DNA from: Methylopila sp. Yamaguchi
GTDB lineage: Bacteria; Pseudomonadota; Alphaproteobacteria; Rhizobiales; Methylopilaceae
Assembly (NCBI RefSeq): GCF_002897035.1
Contig: NZ_BAUX01000018.1
Location: forward strand, 1-64,000
Direction of reading: 5' to 3'
Length of the DNA stretch: 64,000 nucleotides
The translations under genes and the position numbers were made by a program. Position 1 is the stretch's first letter; each line of letters begins with the position of its first letter. Of this stretch, positions 46,564 through 56,181 are shown piece after piece. Below the pieces are notes generated by a model. It did no database searches. It had not been told where the DNA came from and saw only the letters and a list, made by a program, of their open reading frames with translations.

Positions 46564-48405
46564 TCAGCCCTTCGCCGCGTCCGTTGGCTTCTTGCGTTTG
46601 AAGGTGTCGAGCACGTTGCCCAGCAGGTCGATCTTCACCCCCTGCCGCTTCATGATGACGGCCTGCTGCACGATCGACAGGAAGTTGTTCCAGCTCCAGT
46701 AGATCACCAGGCCGGCCGGGAACGAGGCCAGCAGGAAGGTGAAGAACACCGGCATCCAGGTGAACACCATCTGCTGCGCGGGGTCCGCAGGCGCCGGGTT
46801 GAGGCGCATCTGCAGGAACATCGTGACGCCCATGATCAGCGGCCAGACGCCGATCATCAGGAAGTGCGGCACGTCGTAGGGGAGCAGGCCGAACAGGTTG
46901 AACAGCGACGTCGGATCGGGCGCCGCGAGGTCGTGGATCCAGCCGAAGAACGGCGCGTGCCGCATTTCGATGGTGATGAACAGCACCTTGTAGAGCGCGA
47001 AGAAGACGGGGATCTGCACCACCACCGGCAGGCAGCCGGCCAGCGGGTTGATCTTCTCCTTCTTGTAGAGCTCCATCAACTCCTGCTGCTGCTTGACCTT
47101 GTCGTCCTTGAAGCGTTCGCGGATGCGAGCCATTTCGGGCTGCACCAGCTTCATCTTCGACATCGAGACGTAGGATTTGTTGGCCAGCGGGAAGAAGATC
47201 AGCTTCAGGATCACCGTCACGATCAGGATCGCGACGCCGAAGTTGCCGACCATCTTGTAGAAGAAGTCGAGCGCGTAGAACATCGGCTTGGTGATGAAGT
47301 GGAACCAGCCCCAGTCGATCATCAGCTCGAAGCGCTGGATGCCGGCGCGGTCGGCGGTCTGGGCGCCGAGCGCCTTCTGCCACCAGCTTGGGCTGTTCTC
47401 GTAGGCGTCGATCACCGACACCTGCTTGGCGCCGGCGAAGAGCTGTCCGGCGACCGTGGCGGTCGCGCCCGGCTGCACCGTCAGGGGGTCGAGCAGATAG
47501 TCGGTCTGGTAGGTCTTGCCGCCCTCGGTCGTCGCGGCGAAGCGGGCGTTGTAGGGCTTGTCCTGCGGCGGCACGAGGGCGGCCGCCCAGTACTTGTCGG
47601 TGATGCCGAGCCAGCCGCCCGTCGGACGGAAGGTGCGCGGGCCGTCGTCGGTGATCTTCTTGTAGGCGAGCTCCTGCAGGCCCTGGTCGCCCATGACGCC
47701 GATCAAGCCCTCGAAAAGCACGTAGTAGCCGGAGACGTGCGGCTCGCCGTGACGGGAGATCAGCGCATAGGGATAGAGCGTCGCGGCCTGGCCGCCAGCC
47801 GCGTTCGCGACCTCGTCCTTCACCGTGAACAGGTAGTCCTTGTCGACCGAGATGGTGCGGCGGAAGGTCAGGCCCTGGCCGTTGTCCCAGGTCAGCACCG
47901 CAGGCGTCTGCGAGGTCAGCGGGCCCTGGCTCTCGGCCTTCCACTCCGTCTGCGCGTTGGGGAGTGGGATCTGGCCGCCTGGCGCGTTCACGAAGCCGAA
48001 CTCGGCGTAGTAGGGCTGCGGGCTGCCGATCGGCGCAAACAGCACGATCTCGGGGCTCTTCGGGTCCACCGTCTCGCGGTAGTCCTTGAGGGTGACGTCG
48101 TCGACGCGGCCGCCGATCAGCGCGATCGAGCCGTGCAGGCGCTCGGCGTCGATCGGGATGCGCGGGCTGTCGCGCAGCGCGCCTTCACGGGTCTTGGCCG
48201 GCGCGTTGGGCGCGGCCTGGCCGCTGGGCTGGGGCGCGTTGGCGGCGCCGGGCTGAGGCGCGTCGCTCTTGTCCGCGGTGAGCGCCTGCTGGGTCGCCTG
48301 CTGCTGGCGCTGCGCGTCGATCTGCGGCTTCGCGAAGAAGAACTGCCAGCCGATGAGGACCAGCGCCGAAAGCGCGATCGCGAGGATTGTGTTGCGGTTG
48401 TCCAT
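46564..48405 (-). CDS. yidC: Membrane protein insertase YidC
   Basis: A 613-aa insertase that folds and inserts inner-membrane proteins alone or with SecYEG. The N-terminal helix ([20 protein letters not shown]) is followed by a Gln/Ala/Pro-rich stretch and a large periplasmic domain (about 90-350), then the five-helix core: [18 protein letters not shown], the cytosolic loop with [42 protein letters not shown] with the conserved charged/hydrophilic groove, and [13 protein letters not shown]. The gene lies 23 bases after rnpA. Confidence 0.96.
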   Translation of the reverse strand: MDNRNTILAIALSALVLIGWQFFFAKPQIDAQRQQQATQQALTADKSDAPQPGAANAPQPSGQAAPNAPAKTREGALRDSPRIPIDAERLHGSIALIGGRVDDVTLKDYRETVDPKSPEIVLFAPIGSPQPYYAEFGFVNAPGGQIPLPNAQTEWKAESQGPLTSQTPAVLTWDNGQGLTFRRTISVDKDYLFTVKDEVANAAGGQAATLYPYALISRHGEPHVSGYYVLFEGLIGVMGDQGLQELAYKKITDDGPRTFRPTGGWLGITDKYWAAALVPPQDKPYNARFAATTEGGKTYQTDYLLDPLTVQPGATATVAGQLFAGAKQVSVIDAYENSPSWWQKALGAQTADRAGIQRFELMIDWGWFHFITKPMFYALDFFYKMVGNFGVAILIVTVILKLIFFPLANKSYVSMSKMKLVQPEMARIRERFKDDKVKQQQELMELYKKEKINPLAGCLPVVVQIPVFFALYKVLFITIEMRHAPFFGWIHDLAAPDPTSLFNLFGLLPYDVPHFLMIGVWPLIMGVTMFLQMRLNPAPADPAQQMVFTWMPVFFTFLLASFPAGLVIYWSWNNFLSIVQQAVIMKRQGVKIDLLGNVLDTFKRKKPTDAAKG

Positions 48406-48428
48406 CGTCGTCCGCTTTGGGGCGGTCC

Positions 48429-48833
48429 TCAGGCAGGCGGGGGAGGGGCGGCGGACGCGCGGTCCGAGGGACCGCGGTCGGCTCGACCATGGGCGCGGCG
48501 CAAGGCGTCGCCGACGTCTCGTACGATGCGGGCGAACTCGGCGTCCAGCACGGCGCGCCGCGCTACGAGCACATAGTCGCAGCCGGGCCGCGCCGAAGGC
48601 GCGATCGCCAGCCGCGCGGCGACCCGGAGCCGCCGCTTCATGCGGTTGCGCTCGACGGCGCCGCCGACGCGCTTCGTCACGGTAAAGCCGACACGGGGCG
48701 GCGCGGCGGGATCGCTGCGGTCGCGCATCTGCAGGCCGACGAGTGGTCCGCCGATCTTCACGGCGTCGCGGGTGGCCGCGACGAAATCCGCGCGGCGGCG
48801 CATCACGTCGAGCCCGTCCGCGATCTTAGGCAT
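48429..48833 (-). CDS. rnpA: Ribonuclease P protein component
   Basis: A 134-aa basic protein that assists the RNase P RNA in cutting 5' leaders from tRNA precursors. The RNR-type signature is present as [11 protein letters not shown] after the [13 protein letters not shown] core strand. The C-terminus is Pro/Ala-rich and disordered. A second Met at residue 11 (MRRRADF) could be the true start; both are near the 40-base gap to rpmH. Conserved position between rpmH and yidC. Confidence 0.94.
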   Translation of the reverse strand: MPKIADGLDVMRRRADFVAATRDAVKIGGPLVGLQMRDRSDPAAPPRVGFTVTKRVGGAVERNRMKRRLRVAARLAIAPSARPGCDYVLVARRAVLDAEFARIVRDVGDALRRAHGRADRGPSDRASAAPPPPA

Positions 48834-48873
48834 CGGCGTCCCAGCCGGAGGCGGCGCGACGCATCCGCCGTCG

Positions 48874-49008
48874 TCAGGCGCTGAGGCGCTTGCGGCCCTT
48901 GGCGCGACGGGCCGCGATCACCTTGCGGCCGCCGACCGTCGCCATCCGCGCGCGGAAGCCGTGGCGGCGCTTGCGAACGAGCTTGCTGGGCTGGTAGGTC
49001 CGTTTCAC
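48874..49008 (-). CDS. rpmH: Ribosomal protein L34 (GTG start)
   Basis: A 44-residue product, too short for many gene finders: it begins [20 protein letters not shown] and ends GRKRLSA, a perfect L34. The initiator is GTG (49008), with GGAGAG 7 bases upstream. It is the first gene of the rpmH-rnpA-yidC-engB operon; L34 genes typically sit in this place near the replication origin in other bacteria, although no dnaA or oriC is visible here. A near-consensus promoter lies 113 bases upstream. Confidence 0.95.
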   Translation of the reverse strand: MKRTYQPSKLVRKRRHGFRARMATVGGRKVIAARRAKGRKRLSA

Positions 49009-49120
49009 GGGTCACTCTCCGGTCGTCGCGACCGTTCCGCCCCGCCCTCCGGCGTGAAGCTGGCGCGGCGCGGCCAAAACAAAACGGCCCGCGTCAGACG
49101 CGGGCGCGGCACGGGGCGGC

Positions 49121-49149
49121 TTATAAGGGTCAGGCCCCGTCCAAGTCAA
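49121..49149 (-). promoter_or_regulatory. Near-consensus sigma70 promoter of the rpmH operon
   Basis: On the minus strand TTGACT (49149-49144) and TTATAA (49126-49121) are separated by exactly 17 bases. This is the best promoter-like pair I found in the window (5/6 and 5/6 to consensus) and it faces rpmH. The 113-base leader contains a run of short GC-rich complementary segments (gcccgcg ... cgcgggc near 49087-49107) that could fold. Confidence 0.75.
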
Positions 49150-49285
49150 CGGCGTCGCGCGCCACTAGGGCCGCCTCCTCGGTCTGCCCGGGGGCCGATC
49201 GACCCTTCCTCTGACGGCGAAGTGAACGGGGCGATAGGCTGTCGACGGTTCTCGCGCGGGCGGCGGATCAGCCTATAAGGGCGGT

Positions 49286-50086
49286 ATGGACGCATCTGAC
49301 CAGCCGCTGGACGACAGGCTTCCGCCGCGGCGCCCGCTGTGGCGCCGGCTCGGGCCTGTCCTCCTGCTCCTCGCGCTCGTCGCCGCCGCGTTCGCCGGCG
49401 GCGTTCATCGCCTCCTGTCGTTCGACGCCCTCGTCGCCCACGCCGGGGCACTTCAGGGCTTCGTCGCCGGAAACGGCCCGGTCGCTGCGGCGGCCTATGT
49501 CGCGGTCTATGCGGCGCTGGTCGCCATGTCGCTGCCCGGCGCGCTTGTCGCCACGCTGACGGGCGGCTTCCTGTTCGGCGGGCTCCTCGGCGGAGCGCTG
49601 GCCGTCGTCGCCGCCACCACGGGCGCGACCGTCGTCTTCCTCATCGCGCGCACGGCGATCGGCGACGCGCTCGTCGCCCGCGCCAGGGGGGCGATCGCCC
49701 GGCTGGCCGACGGGTTTCGCGAGGACGCCTTCTCCTATCTCCTCTTTCTCCGGCTCGCGCCGGTGTTTCCGTTCTTCGTGGTGAACCTCGCGCCGGCCGC
49801 GCTCGGCGTGCGGCTGAAGACCTTCGTCGCGGCGACCGCGCTCGGCATCGTGCCCGGAACCTTCGCCTTCGCCTTCGTCGGCGCGGGGCTCGGCGGCGTG
49901 GTGGCGCAGGAGGCGGAGCGCCGCGGCGCCTGTCTCGCCCGCGGCGGCGCGGACTGCGCGGCGCGGCTCGATCCCTCCACCCTCGTTTCGACGCCGATCC
50001 TGCTGGCGCTCGGCGGCCTCGCGGTCGTCGCGCTGCTACCGGTCGCCGCGAAGCGCCTGCGCCGACGCAAGGGGCCCGCCGCGTGA
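49286..50086 (+). CDS. TVP38/TMEM64 (VTT-domain) membrane protein
   Basis: A 266-aa protein with about six transmembrane segments and the VTT/SNARE-associated domain: the first helix LGPVLLLLALVAAAFAGG, the hydrophobic core MSLPGALVATLTGGFLFGGLLGG and FREDAFSYLLFLRLAPVFPFFVVNLAPAALG, with the conserved Arg/Pro-rich RLAPVFPF and VPGTFAF motifs. Homologues are scramblase/flippase-like proteins; the bacterial cargo is not settled. Its stop overlaps the start of the next gene (GTGA), so the two proteins are coexpressed. ATG 49286 is preceded by a leader without a strong Shine-Dalgarno. Confidence 0.9.
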   Translation: MDASDQPLDDRLPPRRPLWRRLGPVLLLLALVAAAFAGGVHRLLSFDALVAHAGALQGFVAGNGPVAAAAYVAVYAALVAMSLPGALVATLTGGFLFGGLLGGALAVVAATTGATVVFLIARTAIGDALVARARGAIARLADGFREDAFSYLLFLRLAPVFPFFVVNLAPAALGVRLKTFVAATALGIVPGTFAFAFVGAGLGGVVAQEAERRGACLARGGADCAARLDPSTLVSTPILLALGGLAVVALLPVAAKRLRRRKGPAA

Positions 50087-51507
50087 GCGACATCCTGACG
50101 CCCGATCTCTGCGTCATCGGCGCGGGCTCCGCCGGTCTGACGATCGCCTCCTCGGCCGCCGGTCTCGGCGCCTCCGTGGTGCTCATCGAGAAGGGCGAGA
50201 TGGGCGGCGACTGCCTGAACGTCGGCTGCGTGCCCTCGAAGGCGCTGATCGCCGCGGCGAAGCGCGCCCACGCGGTCCGCTCCGCGGGCGCCTTCGGCGT
50301 GCGCGCCGGCGAGACGGCGGTCGACTTCGCCGCCGTCATGGCGCACGTCCGCGGCGTCGTCGCCGCCATCGCGCCGACGGACTCCGAAGCCCGCTACACC
50401 GCGCTCGGCGTCCGCGTGGTGCGCGACGCCGCCCGTTTCGTCGACAGGCGCACGGTGGAGGCGGGGGCCTTGCGCATCCGCGCCCGGCGCACGGTGATCG
50501 CCACCGGCTCGCGCCCCGCGATCCCGCCGGTGCCGGGCCTCGCGGCCGTGCCCTACCTGACCAACGAGACCGTGTTCGGTCTCGCGGCGCTGCCGGAGCG
50601 CCTGCTGGTGCTCGGCGCGGGACCTATCGGGCTCGAACTTGGACAGGCCTTCCGCCGGCTCGGCTCCGAGGTCACGATCGTCGACGCCGGCCCCCCGCTC
50701 GCCCGCGAAGACCCCGAGATCGTGGCGCACACGCTGGGCGCCCTGAAGCGCGAGGGCGTCGCGCTGCACGCGCGGGTGACGGTGGTCGCCGCCAAGCGCG
50801 TCGCGGACGGCGTGGCGCTGGTGATCGACGAGGGCGCGGGCCCGCGCGAGATCGCCGGCACGCATCTGCTGATCGCCGCGGGCCGCACGCCGGCGCTGGC
50901 CGACCTTGGGCTCGAGGCGGCGGGCGTTCGCCACACCCCGGCGGGGCTCACGGTGTCCCGTTCGCTGCGCACCTCGAACCGGCGCGTCTACGCCGCCGGC
51001 GACGCCGCGGGCGGGCCGAACTTCACCCATGTCGCCGGCCATCAGGGCGGGCTGGTGGTGCGGGCGGCGCTGTTCGGCCTGCCGACCGCCTTCGACGCGA
51101 CGCCGATTCCGCGCGTCACCTTCACCGACCCCGAGATCGCGAGCGTGGGCCTCGACGAAGACGCCGCGCGCGCGGCGCACAAGACCATCGGCGTGTGGCG
51201 GTGGCCGTTCCACGAGAACGACCGGGCGCGGGCCGAGGGCCGGGTCGCGGGCCATCTCAAGGTGATCACCGACGGACGCGGCCGGGTGGTGGGCGCGAGC
51301 CTCGCCGGCGAGCAGGCCGGCGAGCTCATCCACCTGTGGGCGGCGGCGGTCCAGAAGAAATGGGCCTTGACGGAGATCGCCTCCCTGACGCTGCCTTACC
51401 CCACGCTCGGCGAGATTTCGCGGCGGGCGGCGATCCTCCACGTGGCCGACCGTTTGACGAACCCCTGGGTCGGCCGCATCATCCGCTTCGTGCGGAAGCT
51501 GCCCTGA
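50083..51507 (+). CDS. Flavin-dependent pyridine nucleotide-disulfide oxidoreductase (mercuric reductase/LPD-like)
   Basis: A 474-aa class I disulfide reductase. FAD is bound by CVIGAGSAGLTIASSAAG; the redox-active pair is Cys44-Cys49 in GGDCLNVGCVPSK; a second Rossmann fold GAGPIGLELGQAFRRLG binds NAD(P)H; FAD is also held by the VYAAGDAAGG loop. The C-terminal active site reads LPYPTLGEISRRAA, with Tyr where lipoamide dehydrogenases have His, as in MerA and SthA, so it is not a plain lipoamide dehydrogenase. No C-terminal Cys pair typical of MerA is present. Initiated at GTG 50083 inside the TVP38 stop. The TVP38-oxidoreductase pairing suggests a shared envelope or redox job, not defined here. 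Confidence 0.88.
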   Translation: MSDILTPDLCVIGAGSAGLTIASSAAGLGASVVLIEKGEMGGDCLNVGCVPSKALIAAAKRAHAVRSAGAFGVRAGETAVDFAAVMAHVRGVVAAIAPTDSEARYTALGVRVVRDAARFVDRRTVEAGALRIRARRTVIATGSRPAIPPVPGLAAVPYLTNETVFGLAALPERLLVLGAGPIGLELGQAFRRLGSEVTIVDAGPPLAREDPEIVAHTLGALKREGVALHARVTVVAAKRVADGVALVIDEGAGPREIAGTHLLIAAGRTPALADLGLEAAGVRHTPAGLTVSRSLRTSNRRVYAAGDAAGGPNFTHVAGHQGGLVVRAALFGLPTAFDATPIPRVTFTDPEIASVGLDEDAARAAHKTIGVWRWPFHENDRARAEGRVAGHLKVITDGRGRVVGASLAGEQAGELIHLWAAAVQKKWALTEIASLTLPYPTLGEISRRAAILHVADRLTNPWVGRIIRFVRKLP

Positions 51508-51530
51508 AGAAGCGCGCGCCACCGGTCGTC

Positions 51531-52988
51531 ATGACGCTCAGTTCCCCCAACGTCCACCTCCGCCGCAAGCTCGGCCTGTCCGGCAAGCTGCTGGGGCTCA
51601 CCGTCGTCTTCGTGATGATGGCGGAAATCCTCGTCTACGTGCCGACGATCGCGAACTTCCGGCTCAACTACATCGACGATCAGGTGAACCGGGCGCGCAC
51701 GGCGGCTCTCGCCCTCGACGCCGCGCCTGAAGGCGCGGTCGAGGAGACGCTCGCCCGCCGTCTGCTGAAGAGCGTCGACGCGCTCGCCCTGGTGTTGAAG
51801 ACCGGCGACGCCCGGCGTCTGCTCGCCGTCGCCGAGATGCCGAGCGAGGTCGCCGTCACCATCGACCGGCGCGATCCGGACGACGCGGCGGCGATCCTTG
51901 ACGCCTTCGACACGCTGCTGAACGGCCACAAGCGCCTCGCCCGGGTGGTCGACGTGGCTCCGAACCAGGGCGACTTCATCGAGATCGTCGTCGACGAGAC
52001 GCAGCTGCGCCAGGCGATGCTGGCGTTCTCGCGCACCGTGCTGCTGCTCTCGCTGCTGATCTCCGCCACCACCGCGGGCCTCGTTTATCTCGCCCTTGAC
52101 CGGATGATCGTGCGCCCGGTGCGCCGCCTGACCGAGACCATGGTGCGATTCGCCGAGGCGCCGGAGGACGCGAGCCGCATCGTGGTCGCCTCCGACCGCG
52201 CCGACGAGATCGGGATCGCGGAGGCCGAGCTCGAGCGCATGCAGAGCGAGATCCACGGCCAGCTGCAGCAGAAGTCCCGGCTCGCAGCGCTTGGCCTCGC
52301 GGTCTCGAAGATCAACCACGACCTGCGCAACCTGCTCGCCTCCGCCCAGCTGATGTCCGATCGGCTCGGGACGGTCTCGGACCCGACGGTGCAGAAGCTC
52401 GCGCCCAAGCTGATCGCCACGCTCGACCGGGCCATCGCCTTCTGCCAGTCGACGCTGTCCTACGGCCGCGCCCAGGAGCGTCCGCCGCAGCGCCGGCCGG
52501 TGGCCTTCGCCGACGTGGTCGAGGACGTCCGCACGGCGCTTGGCGTGGCGCCCGGCGGCCCCGTGCGGTTCTCCGCCGCGGTCGAGCGCGGGCTGACGAT
52601 CGACGCCGACCCCGACCAGATGTTCCGCATCCTGCTCAATCTCGGCCGCAACGCGCTGCAGGCCTTCGAGGGCCGGGGCGCCCCGGACCCGGACCGGGAC
52701 CAGATCCGGATCTCCGGCAGGCGCGAGGGCGCCGTCGCGGTGCTCGAGTTCTCCGACACCGGCCCGGGCCTGCCTCGGAAGGCGCGCGAGCACCTGTTCG
52801 AGCCCTTCCAGGGCTCCACCCGCACCGGCGGCACGGGTCTCGGCCTCGCCATCGCCGCGGAGCTGGTGCGCGCCCACGGCGGCTCCATCAGCCTGGTGGA
52901 CGGCGCCCTGGGCGCGACCTTCCGCATCACCGTGCCGGATCGCCCGATCGACCTGCAGGAGCACGCGCGTCAGCGCGCCAGCGCGTGA
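51531..52988 (+). CDS. Membrane sensor histidine kinase
   Basis: A 485-aa sensor kinase that starts 23 bases after the flavoprotein gene. Two transmembrane helices (about 18-38 and 165-187) enclose a periplasmic sensor domain of roughly 125 residues; a HAMP linker (DRMIVRPVRRLTETMVRFAEA) is followed by an unusual phosphoacceptor helix, ALGLAVSKINHDLRNLLAS, and an ATPase with NLGRNALQAF, DTGPGLPRK and GTGLGLAIAAELV. No response regulator gene is adjacent. Operon position suggests it senses the condition handled by the TVP38/flavoprotein pair. ATG 51531 is the natural start of the first helix region; the frame upstream overlaps the flavoprotein gene. Confidence 0.9.
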   Translation: MTLSSPNVHLRRKLGLSGKLLGLTVVFVMMAEILVYVPTIANFRLNYIDDQVNRARTAALALDAAPEGAVEETLARRLLKSVDALALVLKTGDARRLLAVAEMPSEVAVTIDRRDPDDAAAILDAFDTLLNGHKRLARVVDVAPNQGDFIEIVVDETQLRQAMLAFSRTVLLLSLLISATTAGLVYLALDRMIVRPVRRLTETMVRFAEAPEDASRIVVASDRADEIGIAEAELERMQSEIHGQLQQKSRLAALGLAVSKINHDLRNLLASAQLMSDRLGTVSDPTVQKLAPKLIATLDRAIAFCQSTLSYGRAQERPPQRRPVAFADVVEDVRTALGVAPGGPVRFSAAVERGLTIDADPDQMFRILLNLGRNALQAFEGRGAPDPDRDQIRISGRREGAVAVLEFSDTGPGLPRKAREHLFEPFQGSTRTGGTGLGLAIAAELVRAHGGSISLVDGALGATFRITVPDRPIDLQEHARQRASA

Positions 52989-53017
52989 TGGGCGTCGTTT
53001 TTCCTGCGCCGGGCCGC

Positions 53018-53046
53018 TTGCATTCCCCGCGGCGAGCGGCTAACAC
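53018..53046 (+). promoter_or_regulatory. Candidate promoter of tRNA-Arg(ACG)
   Basis: TTGCAT (53018-53023) and TAACAC (53041-53046) are 17 bases apart and lie 40 bases upstream of the tRNA, which is otherwise monocistronic. The -10 is weak. The rest of the 305-base gap between the kinase gene and the phytase-like gene contains only the tRNA and no other feature I can support. Confidence 0.45.
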
Positions 53047-53085
53047 ACCGGCCTCCGCCGAGGGGCTTCACCGCCCCCGGCCAGC

Positions 53086-53162
53086 GCGCCCGTAGCTCAG
53101 CTGGATAGAGCACCAGACTACGAATCTGGGGGTCAGAGGTTCGAATCCTTTCGGGCGCGCCA
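53086..53162 (+). tRNA. tRNA-Arg (anticodon ACG)
   Basis: A complete 77-base cloverleaf: acceptor GCGCCCG pairs with CGGGCGC, D-arm AGCTCAGCTGGATAGAGC, anticodon stem CAGAC/...TCTG with loop containing ACG, T-arm AGAGGTTCGAATCCTTT, and an encoded CCA end. ACG (inosine at the wobble position after TadA) reads the CGU/CGC/CGA codons, which are abundant in this GC-rich sequence. Confidence 0.97.
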
Positions 53163-53293
53163 TTCTTCTTCAGATGCGAACGGACGGCTTGTGGGCGCTC
53201 TCGGCGCGCGCCGCAGACCTGCGCCGGCGGCCGGTTTGGCCGCGAGGCTCGCGCCGGCGACCATGGCCGCGCGCGGCGTGGTCCGCGCGGGAC

Positions 53294-54283
53294 TCAGTCC
53301 GGCAGGGCGAACTGCAGCAGGACGGTGCGCTGAAAGCCGGAAAAGTTGTCGTCTGAGACCGCGGTGATCACCGTGCGGCCGTCCGGGCCGCGGTGGGTCG
53401 CGACGCCCTCGAGGTTGTCGATCGCCTGCGACAGCGTCGCCTCCATCAGCACGGGGCCGTCCACCACCGCGCCGGCCTTCACGTCGGCCTCCGGCAGCCG
53501 TCGCATGCGGACCGAAAGCGACAGCGGCGGCACGTAGCGCCGCTCCAGCAGCACGAAGCCGCCGCCGGGCAGCCGCGCGACGTCCGTCGGGGAGAAGTCC
53601 TCGCGGCGCTTCACCGCAAACTCGAACGGCGTCTTGCTCCCGACCACGAAGGCGCGGTTGTTCCCCGCGGCGTCGAGATAGTTTTCGCCGATCATCATCA
53701 GCGCGCCCGACGACAGCGTGGCGATCGCCTCGTAGCCGGCGTTGGATGGCGCGCCGCCGACGGCCTTCGGCAATTTTATGGGGCGGCCCGCTCCGGCGCG
53801 TCCCTCCGCGTCAAGGGCGAAGCGCAGCACCTCGTGAACGCGCTCCGAGGCGATCCAGGCGCCGCCGCCGCGAATCTCGAGCGATTCGGTGTCGGCGCCC
53901 CGTCGGCCGGGCAGGGGGCCGCGCGGCCCGACGATCGGTTCCCGGACGACGCCGCTCACTCCGGTCGGCGTCGCGCCGTCGTAGGCGATCACCCCACGGA
54001 ACCAGTTGCCGCGGTCGCTGATCGCCGTGAAGCGGCGGCCGTCGTCGGACAGCCTGAGGCCGGAGAGCCCGCCGAAATCCTTGTCCCGCGACGACAGCGT
54101 CAATCCGCCAAGAAAGACGAGCTTGCCGTAGGTCCCGCCGACGGGCGTGGCGGAATCGAAGCGCGCGATCGGCGAGGCGGCGACCGCGACCGGCGTCTCT
54201 TGCGCGGCGGAGACGCCGAGGCCGAACGCGAGAGAGCCGGCGAGCGCGAGGCCGCGGACGAACGCGCGGCCGGAACGCCTCAC
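53294..54283 (-). CDS. Exported esterase-like phytase-family protein
   Basis: A 329-aa periplasmic or secreted protein of the 'esterase-like activity of phytase' family (beta-propeller fold). The signal peptide ends SAAQ. Features are [65 protein letters not shown] and [26 protein letters not shown], with the acidic residues expected for metal binding in propeller enzymes. Real phytase activity is not shown for most relatives. ATG 54283 overlaps the cobT stop (ATGA), so it is the last gene of the cobS-cobT run. No obvious reason for a link to B12 synthesis is known. Confidence 0.85.
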   Translation of the reverse strand: MRRSGRAFVRGLALAGSLAFGLGVSAAQETPVAVAASPIARFDSATPVGGTYGKLVFLGGLTLSSRDKDFGGLSGLRLSDDGRRFTAISDRGNWFRGVIAYDGATPTGVSGVVREPIVGPRGPLPGRRGADTESLEIRGGGAWIASERVHEVLRFALDAEGRAGAGRPIKLPKAVGGAPSNAGYEAIATLSSGALMMIGENYLDAAGNNRAFVVGSKTPFEFAVKRREDFSPTDVARLPGGGFVLLERRYVPPLSLSVRMRRLPEADVKAGAVVDGPVLMEATLSQAIDNLEGVATHRGPDGRTVITAVSDDNFSGFQRTVLLQFALPD

Positions 54284-56169
54284 GCGTGGCCCCGTCGCCC
54301 ACGGGCGGCGGGAGCCTTTTCGTCGAACAGTTCGGCGAGCTTCTCCGTCATCACCCCGCCGAGCTCCTCGGCGTCGACGATGGTGACCGCGCGGCGATAG
54401 TAGCGCGTCACGTCATGGCCGATGCCGATGGCGATCAACTCGACCGTCGACCGCATCTCGATCTCCTCGATCACGCGGCGCAGATGCTTCTCGAGGTAGT
54501 TGCCGGCGTTGACCGAGAGCGTCGAGTCGTCCACCGGCGCGCCGTCCGAGATCACCATCAGGATGCGGCGCTGCTCCGGCCGGCGCTGCAGCCGTTCGTG
54601 CGCCCAAGCCAGCGCCTCGCCGTCGATGTTCTCCTTCAGCAGCCCCTCGCGCATCATCAGCCCGAGGTTCTTGCGCGTGCGGCGCCACGGCGCGTCGGCG
54701 GCCTTGTAGATGATGTGGCGGAGGTCGTTGAGGCGGCCGGGCGCCATCGGCTTACCGGCGGCGAGCCAGGCCTCCCGCGACTGCCCGCCCTTCCAGGCGC
54801 GGGTGGTGAAGCCGAGGATCTCGACCTTCACGCCGCAGCGCTCCAGGGTCCGCGCCAGAATGTCGGCGCAGGTGGCCGCGACCGTGATCGGCCGGCCGCG
54901 CATCGAGCCCGAGTTGTCGATCAGCAGCGAGACCACCGTGTCGCGGAACTCGGTGTCCCGCTCGCGCATGAAGGTCAGCGCGCTCATGGGATCCACCACG
55001 ACGCGGGACAGGCGCGCCGGGTCGAGCATGCCTTCCTCGAGGTCGAAGTCCCAGGCGCGGTTCTGCTGGGCGAGCAGGCGGCGCTGCAGGCGGTTCGCCA
55101 GCCGGCCGACCACGCCCTGAAGCGCCGCGAGCTGCTTGTCGAGATAGGACCGCAGCCGGGTCAGCTCCTCCTGGTCGCACAGTTCCTCGGCCAGCGCCTC
55201 CTCGTCGAACTTGGTGGTGTAGGCGAAGTAGTCCGGCTTCTCGCGCTCGGCGTGGCGGCTGTCCTGCGGCCGCCACGGCTCGGTGGCCTCCTCGGCCTCG
55301 CCGAGTTCGTCGTCGTCGGGCGCGTCGGTGGGCGGCGCGTCGGCCGCCTCCATCTGCTCGGCGTCGTCGTCGGCCTCGGAGGAGGCGTCGGTTTCGGCGG
55401 GGTCCGCGCCGTCGCTCGAATCCTCGGGCGCGTTGGCGGACTCGCCTTCCTGCGTCGGGGGATCGCCGTTGTCGCTCTCCTCGCCGTCGTCGCTCTCCTG
55501 CCGGTCGGAGGCGAGCTCCTCGCCCATGTCGAGCGAGGTCAGCAGATCCCGGATCGCGCGGGCATAGGCGCTCTGGTCCTCGACCACGCGGTCGAGCCGG
55601 GCGAAGTCGGGGCCGGCCCGCTCTTCGAGCCAGGGCCGCCACAGGTCGACGAGCTTGGCGGCCGCCTCGGGCGGCTTGCGGCCGGTCAGCTTCTCGCGCA
55701 CCAGCAGAGCGACCGCGTCCTGCAGCGGCGCGTCGGCCTTGTCGGTGATCTCGGCGTAGGGGCCGCGGTGGTAGCGGTCCTCGAGCATCGCGGTGAGGTT
55801 GCCGGCGGTTCCCGCCATCCGCCGTGCGCCGATCGCCTCGCAGCGCGCCTGCTCGACGGCGTCGAACACGGCGCGCGCCTCCGTGCCCTGCGGGGCGAGG
55901 CGGGCGTGGGTCTTTGCGTCGTGGCAGGCGACGCGCAGCGCCATCGAGTCGGCGTGACCCCGGAGGATCGCGACGTCCTGGGGCGTCAGCTTGCGCGGGG
56001 GCTCCGGCAGCCGCGCCTTGCCCGGCGTCAGCGCCGGGCGCTCCGGGGCGAAGGCGACCTCCATCTCAGGATCGCCGGCGATGGCGCGCAGGCAGCCCGC
56101 GACCGCACGCTTGAACGGCTCGGACGGGGCCGCGGCCTTTTCGCCGGGCTTGCGGTTGGATCCGGACAT
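54280..56169 (-). CDS. cobT: Cobaltochelatase subunit CobT
   Basis: A 629-aa subunit of the ATP-dependent aerobic cobaltochelatase (CobNST) that inserts cobalt into hydrogenobyrinate a,c-diamide. The N-terminal part ([22 protein letters not shown]) is followed by a very acidic disordered linker (about 215-300) and a C-terminal VWA domain with the MIDAS motif DNSGSMRG (Asp418), which binds Mg2+ and pairs with the AAA+ subunit CobS. The length suits the family. A hypothetical gene of 129 codons lies between this and cobS. The acidic linker is typical. CobN is not in the window. Confidence 0.96.
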   Translation of the reverse strand: MSGSNRKPGEKAAAPSEPFKRAVAGCLRAIAGDPEMEVAFAPERPALTPGKARLPEPPRKLTPQDVAILRGHADSMALRVACHDAKTHARLAPQGTEARAVFDAVEQARCEAIGARRMAGTAGNLTAMLEDRYHRGPYAEITDKADAPLQDAVALLVREKLTGRKPPEAAAKLVDLWRPWLEERAGPDFARLDRVVEDQSAYARAIRDLLTSLDMGEELASDRQESDDGEESDNGDPPTQEGESANAPEDSSDGADPAETDASSEADDDAEQMEAADAPPTDAPDDDELGEAEEATEPWRPQDSRHAEREKPDYFAYTTKFDEEALAEELCDQEELTRLRSYLDKQLAALQGVVGRLANRLQRRLLAQQNRAWDFDLEEGMLDPARLSRVVVDPMSALTFMRERDTEFRDTVVSLLIDNSGSMRGRPITVAATCADILARTLERCGVKVEILGFTTRAWKGGQSREAWLAAGKPMAPGRLNDLRHIIYKAADAPWRRTRKNLGLMMREGLLKENIDGEALAWAHERLQRRPEQRRILMVISDGAPVDDSTLSVNAGNYLEKHLRRVIEEIEMRSTVELIAIGIGHDVTRYYRRAVTIVDAEELGGVMTEKLAELFDEKAPAARGRRGHA

Positions 56170-56181
56170 GGGACGCCTCCG

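Noticed and set aside
50083-51507. Calling the flavoprotein mercuric reductase (MerA)
   Set aside because: No N-terminal heavy-metal domain and no C-terminal vicinal Cys pair are present; only the general disulfide-reductase fold is supported.
53174-53293. Short frame downstream of tRNA-Arg(ACG)
   Set aside because: Arg-rich low-complexity translation without Shine-Dalgarno; antisense overlap with the phytase-like gene.
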